Assembly (NCBI GenBank): GCA_001643675.2
Contig: LSRY02000010.1
Span: 1,196,001-1,260,000, forward strand
DNA length: 64,000 nt
From: Monocercomonoides exilis
Lineage: Eukaryota > Preaxostyla > Oxymonadida > Polymastigidae
Direction: 5' to 3'
In this document: piece by piece, positions 9,801 to 19,000 of the stretch
How positions within the stretch are numbered: position 1 is the stretch's first letter
How the letters are laid out: the number at the start of each line of letters is the position of its first letter
The notes under the pieces: generated by a model
Seen by the model: the letters and a program-made list of their open reading frames with translations, nothing else
Told to the model about the DNA's origin: nothing
Databases searched by the model: none
Position numbers and translations under genes: made by a program

Positions 9801-11982
9801 TGGAGTCAGTTCAAAGACCGCAAAAGGGAAATTGATGAAATTGGAGAATTGCTTGGATGTGAAAATGGACAGTTGCGTTTTTGATGGAAGTGCAAAGGAA
9901 AGAAATGAAAAGAATTTGAATTCCGAAGGGGAGATGTGCAAATGGGATGGATCTCTTGTGGATGTTGCGAAGAGTTCAGTGGTGATGAAAGATTCAACAA
10001 TTGCAAATTCACCAGAAGGTGGAATAACAATGAATGGAGGGGCATTGACTGTTAATGATGGAAGATTTGAAAACAACAATCCATCAATTGAAAGATATCC
10101 ATCATTGAGAAGAAATATCATCTGTTCAGATTCTGGAACATTGAATGTGGTGAGTTTGAAAGGAGGAGATGGAGTTTTGCCAAACACTTCACTTTGGATG
10201 TTAAATGAAGGGTGCAGTTTTGAAGGGATTGTTTCAGAGAGAGATTCATCATTCTTCATTCCAGTTCTGGAAAGTGTGGAAGCAAAGGAAGAAGCTGATA
10301 GAATGAAGCTGATATTCAAAGGAATGCTTCTTATCCCATGTAATCTATCATTCTCGGTTGTGAAGAGGAAGGGAGAAGAGAAGGAGATTGAAAAACATGA
10401 TTTTGATTCAAATGGATTTTTGTCAGAAAGAGAAGCAGAAGGACGTGTTGTAAAAGATCTCATCAGAAGTTGTGGAGATGAAGTCGAAGTTAGTGTGTAT
10501 GTTTTGTTTGGAAATACAGAATCTCCTTCATCAACAAATTCAATCGTTCTGAAGAATGCAAGTGAAAATCAGTCAAGCGGAAATGAAAAGATTGTTGAAG
10601 GAGGAAAAGAAGGGAAATCGTTATGGATGTGGATTGTGATAGTTATGGCAGTTGTTCTATTAATTATTCTGATTATATCAATAATATTGGCGATGAGATG
10701 GAGAAAGCAAAAGAGAAGAACAGAAGAATTGGAGATAATCGTGGAAGACAATATTAAAAAGGATCCGAAGCTGATTGAGATGGTGACGATGGAGATGTCA
10801 CCAGAGGAGCAGTGGAGGAGAGCTGAGAGGGAGGCAGAGAAAAAGAACGATGAAAGGATGAAGAAGAGAATAAATGGAAAGCAGATGGTGCATTCTGAGT
10901 CCGAAGAGCATTTGCTGTCTGAGAGTGGATCAACAGAATACATCTTGGGAAAGGATTCAGACAAGATTCCAGAATGGGCACTGGAGAAGGCTGACGAGAA
11001 AGAAGAAGATATTTCGAGAAAGAGAACTCCATCTCCATCCATTTCATCCACTTCAACAACAGATACTTCAGACACGGAATCCACATTTGTTCGCATGGAA
11101 GATGCTTGTCCGACCACCTCGTCGATGTCGAACTTGGTGGATGCCATGGCCTGTTCGTCTCCTCATGAGAAGCTGATTGTGGACTTGAGGGATTCGCTGT
11201 TCATGTTGCTTCATGGAAGGAATAAGACAAAGGAGATGGCAATAGGAAGTTTGCAGGAGAGGGAGCAGACAGCTGCCCAAATCCTGTTCTGGGTAGCCAA
11301 TCTCGCGCTTCACTCATTTGACGAAATGGAAAATCCTCTTCAATCTCTTTCCAATCTGAGCCCTCACATTGTGTTGTTCTCTGAGCACATGGTCATCTGC
11401 ATTGTGATGCACTCAGATCTTTTATCAGATGACAGTTCAGACTCATCATCCATCTCTTCATCAACTATTGTGACATCTGCCAGTGATAATGATGATGATG
11501 ATGACTCTCTGCCTTCATCGGCTTTTGAGGATGAAGATTATTACAAAAAAGAGTGTTTAAGGTGGAAGGCACCAGAGCTGCTGATGAACAAAAACATTGG
11601 AGCAACAAATGAATCAGTTTCATTCTCGATTGGGATGATGCTGTGGGAGTGCTTGACACTTCAAATACCGTTTGGAGATTATGAAGCAGAGATAGCAGGG
11701 CAGAAGATATCCAATGGTGAAAGGCCAAGCTTGGAGAGTGTGAGTGAATCGAGACTTCACAATCTGGTGTTGAGTTGCTTGTTGCAGAAAGTGGGAAGCA
11801 GGCCAACGCTGCTGGATGTGAAGAAGGAACTGTTTGGGATGTATGGAAAAGGCGGATGGGTGATGACAGAAACGGATGCAGTGGGGGTTGTGCCGATCAG
11901 GGTTAATTATGGAAGTGGAAGGAGAAGGGAAAGCGGAGCGATATCAAAAGAAATATTGCTTGTTGAGGAGAAAAATGAATGA
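3814..11982 (+). CDS. giant surface receptor-like protein: beta-helix (Pmp-like GGA repeats), membrane span, pseudokinase tail
   Basis: This is an intact 2722-codon frame ending in TGA. A second Met at 3943 (residue 44) begins a classic signal peptide (MANIFTSAKAAINIVALIII) and is my preferred start; the upstream 43 codons may be leader. Residues about 100-360 and 700-880 are Ser/Thr/Asn/Leu-rich with C-rich codons. Between and after them are repeated GGA(I/L/V) and FxxN motifs with many N-glycosylation sites and paired Cys, typical of right-handed beta-helix/Pmp-like folds. One hydrophobic span (LWMWIVIVMAVVLLIILIIS, about residue 2270-2292) is followed by a basic stop-transfer. The cytosolic part (about 2295-2722) has a charged helix and then a kinase C-lobe-like stretch: RWKAPELL, SFSIGMMLWECLTLQIPFG, and SRPTLLDV. 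I see no HRD, DFG or glycine loop, so it is probably a pseudokinase. Its near twin lies inverted at 27953-35941. Ligand and role are unknown; surface sensing or adhesion is inferred. Confidence 0.88.
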   Translation: MKKLKNKFLFIKNYVQQKLIFSETNKYIGRRDFYFKVIFLSSSMANIFTSAKAAINIVALIIIVVNCSNGRGIAEKQYQQEMNWEMPKSTISIENSSNKYYNKNDIGAAKVIFSSSVRACCIRTNLNIINTSLCVTHLTLAPLAGCPLITAQHHSAATICSSICQVNPATKSPLFLSAHASLALTNFSLTIHQPDILSFPLFSAPNNLLPDAHSPIPTSFSISHSSFSSFISLIQPFLFSPSSSRLHNHHQSHTHLQIHLNLHLSNTLFSNISSPQSHPSLPFLPSYSLNPFTSTTSSSSSISTNTNTNSIPSFSLHSSLSIRSTIFKHTHNPIDGAILPSLNNPSTSLSAFNASFLHQTRSLSNDAVVHIGTESQRETPGRLTSFDENNHRFEWCEWNNSGDGSSGGALNVECTNANLTICSCSYTKCSSKGHGGALYCLYLSNVIITKSNFTNCSAAHGGAAHTAYPQQNSIYLHSDNKIENCSISSWCGTGWYFYIGAFPLNGQFLFSKCKCITNFGGDSAGSITFYNPPASKPNIFKINDCQFINNKLNSSSTYGGAAIYSYSTYAWMSGTKFISFCFFDGNTAANGRGNDVFFGDSYISQSPFENCGSTTLSKRVWNAGTADNSNFNGWLPFVMPNKVVANSGMDADACGRQGQTPCATIEYALFGFVFFEYTSLTLLNSSFTPSQVLSFRAPNAKITGIGTDATIIASSGIPQPSSSSSSSFSSSSSSSPDPSASSALFQQTQGSLTVSALAIAHNSTNPITPILFHLSGNSPSLNLNTTTITGTTPSSSSITTPLFFLTAGSLALNHTAITQLTLNSQSIFHLTSLTAPLTLNSSNITHITSTATPTSCVLSSATSPALSISLTNCTMTNINSEQLSQQTATNGGCISFASSAPANTFSVSDSTFSSCSVSEDTSSGGRGGALMIEFNHGSQVSESSFCITNIVFSGNKASVGRDVYFVCESLVASVKEPLFTFMRSITQKDNSVVGHDRTEAFGDWDVDLFIFFEGFFSDTIYVDGTSGVENAYCGMEKAPCLNVNYGMERLKRPQIVLQEIIVCSKSKMEGCVNMSGMSLKAKIKAIVEIECQREVSGSEECVLKSASLTEMKFIGIVVPSSFSRTITDVIESGTQNGELHMKNCEMSVFGGKQNTIAFFLIKSTGKMIELDSVTISDVKSAVSLFSLSLSTGNVNEQEYKVKLLNCTLEGLEIDSGVAVEGKAAVFEGNVGVEMVMNGSTINGTLSEKSKEGGALQIALSEGGFMTIENSSFSGCVCENGSERGKGGFLYLDCQNCFEEKPFIFDVGVTFENNNAAIGKNVFILGKDFNSSVTNASFKFDYSSMIDDKNLFVGSDRKHQEKDLFMFLVPFSSFEIFISSSGFDVARCGSEEEPCFTMWKGMENMKKENGKKTMQIEGSTVIRDSFNLSNLLIKKATSIGEENTKTVLNFEKAAGSQLEYFMGNDDHLELTNIHLQLTSGFDNSAKTIISNKEGALVITGCSFHSEAEVNNGFDCVFVDAIGGTVEVNDLSVESCDVGDSIFVIHDAGVVCHFVNVRVESLNESRGCILSIKKSEAGLKINEEDEECVNIEIGKSSFSGVKRSDNGASILESMSEKKICLVVNESSITEDKAELSEKGGAIFFTLGKSGSMKIVESTISHCSCSIGSGKGGGVYLATKETGLLNFTFVGMKFSANTAKVGNDIFIECFNISSQINETQFQFDLREGHYSRINVIYGRDECDYPNDTDLIGFVTIHQSDIIIVSSINGSNDRQCGTNTLPCDSIDYGLLHLTSELISQILIVEESVISGEINLKEMCLSSKNRDLCKVEVKQGIEKTKDSVISTTGEVSLLRIRFVFDSDFISSHESLISPEGGILEIMNCSFSSKQPNEEGNATFADIQFHIFNMAKGELQLDGCSLSNLILQKSALYLLSPLPSVIDSLTISNSTMETSLLDINECGQLTIKDFNTENITVEGNEESLISCLSAKKTIQLTNCTMCGVSSKTAKGKLMKLENCLDVKMDSCVFDGSAKERNEKNLNSEGEMCKWDGSLVDVAKSSVVMKDSTIANSPEGGITMNGGALTVNDGRFENNNPSIERYPSLRRNIICSDSGTLNVVSLKGGDGVLPNTSLWMLNEGCSFEGIVSERDSSFFIPVLESVEAKEEADRMKLIFKGMLLIPCNLSFSVVKRKGEEKEIEKHDFDSNGFLSEREAEGRVVKDLIRSCGDEVEVSVYVLFGNTESPSSTNSIVLKNASENQSSGNEKIVEGGKEGKSLWMWIVIVMAVVLLIILIISIILAMRWRKQKRRTEELEIIVEDNIKKDPKLIEMVTMEMSPEEQWRRAEREAEKKNDERMKKRINGKQMVHSESEEHLLSESGSTEYILGKDSDKIPEWALEKADEKEEDISRKRTPSPSISSTSTTDTSDTESTFVRMEDACPTTSSMSNLVDAMACSSPHEKLIVDLRDSLFMLLHGRNKTKEMAIGSLQEREQTAAQILFWVANLALHSFDEMENPLQSLSNLSPHIVLFSEHMVICIVMHSDLLSDDSSDSSSISSSTIVTSASDNDDDDDSLPSSAFEDEDYYKKECLRWKAPELLMNKNIGATNESVSFSIGMMLWECLTLQIPFGDYEAEIAGQKISNGERPSLESVSESRLHNLVLSCLLQKVGSRPTLLDVKKELFGMYGKGGWVMTETDAVGVVPIRVNYGSGRRRESGAISKEILLVEEKNE
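4200..4900 (+). repeat. pyrimidine-rich, C-rich low-complexity coding block
   Basis: The + strand here is dominated by CTC, TCC, ACC and CCA, so all three forward frames and one reverse frame are open for long stretches. A similar block lies at about 5870-6460. Both blocks recur in the inverted copy. The composition differs sharply from the A/G-rich remainder of the same gene. Only the long frame continues through to the signal peptide and tail, so the other frames are shadows. Confidence 0.7.
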
Positions 11983-12313
11983 ATGAATGGAAATATGATA
12001 AGATGTGTGACACTGAAAATCATTCAAGGAACAAATATTTGATTAATTGGGTGTGTGAAGAAAAGAAAGAAATATGAATGGTTGTTGCGATGAAAACAGG
12101 TTGGATATTGGACAAACAGCAATTATGAAAAGCAACACCTTCGAAATAAGAAGAAATGATTTTTAAAACGAGATTGAAGGAGGAAAAAAAAAACAGAAAA
12201 GTGGTTTTTAAATCACGAATTATTTGGAATGGCAAAAATGTTTTTTTCTCAAAATATTGAAATGAATGATGTTTTTGTTCAAATTCGATTAGATGTTCAT
12301 TTTTTTGGAATAT

Positions 12314-12523
12314 GGCTGATCCTTTTTGAAATCAAACTTTTGTTCGAGTTTTGATGATAAAATTTTCCTCAATGGGAAAATAAAGATTATTTATCTTTGT
12401 ATGTATATCTTGATTGAAAGTTTTAACTTGTGTTTTGCTCTTTTTTTTTTCCTTATTCTCATTGAGACAAAAATTTTTTGGTTGAAAACTCGAATGAAAG
12501 TTTGATTTCAAAAAGGATCAGCC
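12314..12523. mobile_element. 210-bp foldback element, ends GGCTGATCC/GGATCAGCC
   Basis: The outer 70-80 bases of each side are inverted copies of each other, including TTTTTGAAATCAAACTTT. Flanks are ATAT (12310-12313) and ATAC (12524-12527), a likely 4-bp duplication with one mismatch. The same element is at 27413-27622 in the other arm. A fragment of a related end lies near 63440-63476. No coding capacity. Confidence 0.65.
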
Positions 12524-13996
12524 ATACGCTTTGAAGTTTTCATTTATTTTGACTTTCGTCCTATTTATTTTGTTTATGACATTGCATGAATAATTGTTTT
12601 TGAAGCTATATCATTGTTTTTTCAAAATAGATATTCTTTATTTTTCAAAAATTTATTAAGTTTTGAGAGACAAATGAAAAATTTTTCAATTCTTTTGTTG
12701 GATGTTTTTGATATTTATTTCTCTCTCTTCTTTTTGTCTTGTTATAACTCCATTACAAATCAAAATGCTTGATATTTTTCCTTCATTCAGTTTTTTTGTT
12801 CATTTTCCCAACTGGCAGGTTTTATTTCGAGTATTTATGTGTGTTTTTATTTGAAGGTTTTCTTGTAATTCTTGTAATTCAAATATTTCTTTTTTCAACA
12901 CCTTTTATATTCAGCATCCACTTCATTCTTACAACAAAAATAATGCAAATTTGTTAATGTTAAAGACAGGGGAACAAAAATTTCTTCATTAGACACAAAA
13001 TGAAAAATGAAAATGAAAAGAAGAAAGAAATGAAAAGAAGCCAACATCATTTGTTTAATAAAGAAAAAATAGTTTTTTTCTTTTTTTTTTTTTAAATGAA
13101 AATTAAAATAAACTATTACTAAAACTTCTTAAGATTTTTCAAAGCACTTTGGAAAAGATTTGTTGATAGCATCTGTAATATCTGGTCGTTGTTTCTCTTT
13201 TGTCAGTGACAAATTGAGAAAAAAATATTCCTCAACTGACATTTAGTTTCGAATATAATAAATATTGGGAACTTGACCATATTTATTTAAACTTCGATTT
13301 TTTCAAAATAATAAAAATTGCAGTATATCGATTTTCAAATTAATTATTGCAGTAATTAAGAATTACAATATCGTTAAAAATAACCCTTTTTGACAAATCA
13401 TAAATATCTTGTTAGTCATTTTGTCATTTTTTTCAATTTTCTCTTGTAATGTCACAGAGGCATAAGGGAAAAATTGAAGTTATGAGCAAATTTTTCCAAT
13501 AAATTAATAGATTAATAAATAAATTAATAAATAAATATTCTTATTCACTTTTAAAGGAATGCATATTTGATAGAGCTGAAAAGAGAAATGTTATTGAAAA
13601 GATTCAAATAACAAATATTTTTGAAAAAGAGAGAATTTTCTTGAAATAAAAGACAACTATTCTTGGATTTTCACAGAAAATGGTTCACAACATGTCAACA
13701 ATAACACAATATTCGATAATGCAGAACAGCGAAATCTGATTGTTCAATATTCGATTCAATCAATTGAAAAGAACACTTGCCTCAACATCCCGAATCTCTG
13801 TTTGTTATTTTTTCCATTTTTTGATTTTGAATGTGTTATTCTATTCGAAAATGAAAGTGGAAATTTTTCACATTTTTTTTTAACTGCACACATTTTTATC
13901 TATTTGAACACTCAGTAATTGAAATCGATAAAAATGTCAGAAGTCTCAAATAGAATAAAAATTTTTCTTTTTTATCTTTTCAAGAAAATGGCACAT

Positions 13997-14303
13997 GAGG
14001 GAAAATACAAACTTTCAAGCTTTTTTTTGAACAAATGGGGGAAAATTTTTCTTTTCAAGCATTTTCAATAAAAAATAATGCACTTTTAATTGACTTTTTT
14101 TGATAAAAATACACAATAAAAATGATTCCATTATTCTACATTCGTGAAATGCCACTAAACTTCATGTTGTAAAATCAATGATATCTGATCCCTGATGTGC
14201 AAATCCAATTTTTTGAAAATCAGAGAAAGCGAAACAAAGTTATTAGTGAAGCAAATTTTTTGAACTTTGTGCATAAAAAGCTTGAAAGTCCATATTTTTC
14301 CCC
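13997..14303. repeat. weak inverted repeat (possible old foldback element)
   Basis: The sequence around ACTTTCAAGC (13997-14026) reappears inverted at 14275-14303 as GCTTGAAAGT with adjoining matches. Arms are about 30 bases with mismatches, and no clear target-site duplication is visible. Confidence 0.35.
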
Positions 14304-15397
14304 AAATCATTTATTCTTAAATGAACGCATCACTTCATTAAACTTACAGAGATTTCAAAATAAATAGAATTCTGCTATCTGCAAACAAGTATCAAAGAAT
14401 TCATTTCTTTATGCTTTGTGACATGATAAATAGATTAAATGATCTGAATCCATTTCAATTGATCTTTTTTATCACAAAAAGCTCATCCAAGGAACAAAAT
14501 TTTTAAATGAAAAAATTTGAAATGTCAAATTCTGTCACATTTGTTTTGCCCGTATTTGATCAACTCTTTTTTTTTTGATTATTTTTTAAATAATAAGGTA
14601 ATGAAATAATCATGTTGATTTTCAATAATACCAATTGTTTTTTGTTTTGAAAGAGTTTTTCTAGAGTTTAAAATATTTCGAAGTTTTTGATTAAATCATA
14701 ATTAAAAATGATTTTTTTCAAATCCAGAACAATTAATTTCTATTTATAACCAAATATCAAATGTCAATAAGATCAAAATGTGTTGCAATTATCACTTATT
14801 TGTCTTTTGCAATAAAACTTAAAACAAAATGAGCATATTTGTCTTTAATAATAATTGATTCATATTTTTGAAAGCCATAACATTTCACAAAGTTTTCATG
14901 AAAATAAATCTTTGTGTGTGTTGTTCAATTTGAAAAATCCCGAATGTTTTGTTGAAAAAATAAAAGTAATATTTCATGTTTTTATTCAATTTCTATTCAC
15001 TTGAACGAATCTCATAAGAATGTTTAAATAATATTACAAAGTCACAGCTTCCATTTTTGTGAAGTTTCGCAAGTTTCAACAAAAATTTGATCAGCTCATG
15101 ATATATTAATTTATTTGATATTTAAACGTTTTCGACCTGGGTGATTATTTTTGAAATCATCCATTTTTTCGGAGAATGTGTAATTTTCTCTTTCACGGTT
15201 GTTTGCAAAAGAATTTCCATAAAAGCGTTTCGTGTTTAAAAATTACTGTCTTTCAAATGCATGTTATCATTAAAAGACAGAGAAGCACATTTAAGATTTT
15301 AATGAAAATATTAGATTGATTTCTAAATGTTAGCAATAAATTGTCAATTCGAAATTTTTGATTGGAAAAACATGAAATCAAAAAGAATCACACACCT

Positions 15398-15637
15398 GGG
15401 TAATTATTTTCGAAAAGTCGCAAATGTTTAATTTTCAAATAAATCAAAAATTTCATATCTTGATCAAATTTCGGTTCCCGCTCATGCAACTTCACAGCAA
15501 TGTGTTAAATAGCATTGTCAAATTATATCCTTCGCTTTGGTGAAGTTACATGAGCGGGAACAGAAATTTGATCTAGATATGAAATTTTTTATTTATTTGA
15601 AAATTAAGCATTTGCGACTTTTCAAAAATAATTACCC
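15398..15637. mobile_element. 240-bp foldback MITE, ends GGGTAATT/AATTACCC, 4-bp TSD ACCT
   Basis: The arms (about 90 bases each) are inverted copies that include AAAAGTCGCAAATG and the block TTCGGTTCCCGCTCATG, with only a short centre. ACCT directly flanks both sides (15394-15397 and 15638-15641). End sequence and 4-bp duplication match the element at 63524-63776 and the ends of the 24-kb insert, so I treat them as one family. Confidence 0.7.
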
Positions 15638-15945
15638 ACCTAACAAAAAAATACCACATAAAACGATTTTTCATTTAATACATATTTCGATGAGCATTTA
15701 ATAAACATTGCATCACATGTAATTTTCTGTTTTCAAAAATTATTTAAAGCTTAAACAAAGAAATGTGAATAATTCATGAAAGACTCTGCAAAAACAAAAA
15801 GAATATTCTTGGAATTTTTAAAGGTCAATATGTTTGTTTCATTTCCTCACCAGATATAAAACATTTGCGACTTTTCCAAAAGAAGACCCATATGTTGCAT
15901 TTTTTTTGCAAATTGTTTATTTCTTCTGTTTCTACGAACGGAATA

Positions 15946-16045
15946 AAAAAAAAAATAAAAATAAAAAATAAAAAATAAAAAATAAAAAATAAAAAATAAA
16001 AAATAAAAAATAAAAAATAAAAAATAAAAAATAAAAAATAAAAAA
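15946..16045. repeat. AAAAAAT-type microsatellite
   Basis: About 100 bases of tandem AAAATAA/AAAAAAT units lie immediately upstream of the next gene. No function beyond spacing is apparent; the length is probably unstable. Confidence 0.9.
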
Positions 16046-16095
16046 ATCTTTCTTTTCAACTGATAGACAAAAGAAGGAAGAAACTATTATTGCGC

Positions 16096-19000
16096 ATGGA
16101 AAGATTGTTTGAAAAGAAAAAGTTTGCTCAAAAAGAATTCTGTACCCTTTATAAGAATTATTTTAATGAATTTTTTATTTTCCCAATGATTAAACGCACA
16201 ATACAATTGTATAATAGAGGAAAATGGAAATCCGCATTAAGTTGCATCGAAAAGGTAGTACAAATGGATGAGTCATTTCCTACATTTCAGATATTAAAAG
16301 CATCAATTATTTCTCATTCTTCTGGATTCTCTGATGATAATTCCTTGCTTGAGAAATTATTACGCTATATCTCCAATAACTTCAAACAGTTTAAGCTCGT
16401 ATGTGCAACTGTTGAACGAAGCCAACGACTGGAACATTTGTATTATTTTATTTTACAACTATTTCTCGCAGAACCGAACGAAACGACAGCATTGCTGGTA
16501 TATTTACTGTCAGTCAGACTTCAAGGAATTGCAAATCAATATCATGTGTGCCAGTTCTTTTTTTTTTAATTATTTATTTCTTCAATAGGTTTTAATAAAA
16601 TTGGCCCCGTATATTAAAAGAGATCGATATCAACAACTTCTCACACTTCTATTTGCTCAAACATCATTGTGTCATACGTACGAAATGAGTAGAGAACCAA
16701 TTTTGCGATGTGTGCAGACGATCAACCATTATCTCCAAGGAAAAGAAAAATTTCAGAAACATTTCGTACGTGATGCTTTTTATCTGATGGCCAAATCCAA
16801 AAACATGGATTTATTCGAGGAGCTGCTTTTTGATCCCAAATATAATTATCCCTTTGTTAACAGTTCAGCAAAATGGGCATTTATAGCTTCTGTTTTATCG
16901 ATGCATGCAAAAGAAGAAGATTTCGAAATGAGGCGAAAAGAAACTTCTAAATTCAAATCCTCGGAGAGATGGGCAGATGTAAACCGCATTTGCAAATACC
17001 TTATGCTCACAACAGCTAATGAGACACCAATTGGATTTGAACTTATCATGCTATATTTGGATTCTGTGATTCATCTGTCTCACACAGTAGCTTCTCCATT
17101 ATTAGAAAGCATCGAACCAGGATTTTTCGATGAATTTGCTGCAAGGCATCTGAAACAAACAGAAGAAGAAGATGAAGTTATTTCTGCAAAGAAACCTTCA
17201 ATATCCAAAAAATTATTAGAAACAACTCTCTCAAACCCGTTTTTTGTTCGAAAGTCGCCCTGCAATCAATGCTCGCCTTTTCTTTCAAAGAGCGGCTCAG
17301 TGTGGATGAATGAGAGCAAAAAGAAAGCTGAAAGCTTGGTAACAGAAGAGAACCTACGCAACAGGAGTATTGCAGAGAACAGCTTTCATCCTTCATTACT
17401 GGAACCAGATTTTGACAGCAAAAGTATTTTTGCTCTATTTGAGTGGCTGAAAGCAACATTTAGCACCAATAGAAACGTGTTTCTGGGAGAAATGGAGTAC
17501 GTTCGCAGGCTTATTGGCGTGGCTTTTGTGCACATTTCATTTCCATGGAGCGCCAACGATCGCAACAAGACTGTTCCAGTCTCCACATCCTTTGCCTCTT
17601 CTTCCTCTCTCGTCACTCCGCTCGACTGGAAGATGTTTTCACAGTGCAGCTCGTCTGCTTTCTGGGATAACCCAATGAAATCCTCATCATTTCCCTTTCA
17701 GTTACTACCATCTCAATGGGATCCGTTGAGCGCTTCTTTTTCTCGAGGTACAAAGCTGTTTGATGACACCATATTTCGCGCATATCAGCCTAGGTGTTCT
17801 GACTTCTCTTCTCTGGCTTCTTCTTTTGTTTCCACTTCATCCTCAACCTGTTGCCTTCAACCGCTTTTCCCTGTTGCCTCTGAGCAGCGTCTGTTTTATC
17901 CGTTCTCTGCTCCGCCAGACATCACTCTGTATCCACTCACAACATTGGCACAAAAGCAAGGAACTCCAAATCAGATTACATCTTCACTTCATTCTCCAAC
18001 AAGCACACAGTCAAATTCAACAATACCTTCTGCTTCTATTTCACCTGCTTCTTCATCTGCATCTGCATCTGCATCTTCATCAGGATCAAAGCCACTTCCT
18101 TCACTTTCATCCAGCACAGGTGCCAGCCGTTTCGACTTCTCTGTTAGCAATCATCATGTGGCAGTCGTATCACCTCATTCATTCACTTCATCCACAATTT
18201 ACCAACATCTTCCACCACATCAGCACTTCTTCCCTTCCTCGTTCATTCCAGTGTTTGTCGACACACACAGCATCAACATCCTTTCTAACTCTTCGTTGCA
18301 TTCCTTCTCCACATTCCCTTCTTCTGCCGAATGCACAGACCCCGAATCTGCTGCACACGAACACCATCTCCTGCATCTTATAGAAGATTACACTGACCGC
18401 TTCTTCCATCTCGCAGACACTGCTGTTGAGGTACTTCCATTTGCTCGCCTGCTTTCCAGCAGCTCAATCGATGAACTGAACAGCCATCTCGATCAGAGAT
18501 ACACAACACTCAAAAAGAGAATGCAGGCCACACCGACACGAAAGCCAGGTGCTCAAACAGCATCTGTCCAGCCTTCATCTTCAACCACCTCCTCTTCCAA
18601 TCCAACTCAATCACCTCAGTCAAATCAAACAACTCAAGTTTCTCAAGTAACTCAAGTAACCCAATCACTTCATTCTTCCACTTCATCGCCTCCATCTTCC
18701 TCCTCTGGCTCGAACCCACCCAATCTGCAAGACTTTCCCGTTGACAAGCGGTTGAACATCTGCATCTGTGACCATTGGAGCCCCTATGACTTCATGCTTG
18801 CAGTGAAAGTGAATGTGACGCTGCTGCTGATCTGCCTGGGAAGACTCGACAAGATTCGTGTGGATGTCATCAAGACCAACCTTATTCTCGGTATGCATCT
18901 GGTGAATGTACTGCGGGATACACTACCTTCTTATGTGTCGCTGGAACAACTTCTGAAGGAAGATTCAAAAGAGTTACCATCAAATCCTTCTTCTTCTTCT

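Larger units (their letters stand above)
3407..13007 (+). repeat. left arm of a large inverted segmental duplication
   Basis: The sequence is repeated in reverse complement at about 26947-36330. Homology starts weakly near 3407 (matching about 36330), becomes close from about 3545, covers the promoter, the whole receptor gene and the downstream DNA, and ends near a shared ACAGGGGAACAAAAATTTC block at about 12967-13007. Even a noncoding 210-bp foldback element (12314-12523) is shared, so one copy was made from the other after that insertion. Edges are judged by eye. Confidence 0.85.
11983..16095. other. 4.1-kb AT-rich gene-free stretch
   Basis: Only short chance ORFs are present. It holds the 3' flank of the receptor gene, the inner end of the duplication arm (about 13007), foldback elements, a half-end resembling the GGGTNATT family (GGGTGATTATTTTTG at 15138), a lone opposite-type end at about 15858-15888, and an A-rich microsatellite. 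No RNA gene is recognisable. Confidence 0.6.

Noticed and set aside
15946-16045. Telomere-like repeat
   Set aside because: The A-rich unit lacks the G-rich strand of telomeres and is internal to ordinary genes; it is a simple microsatellite.
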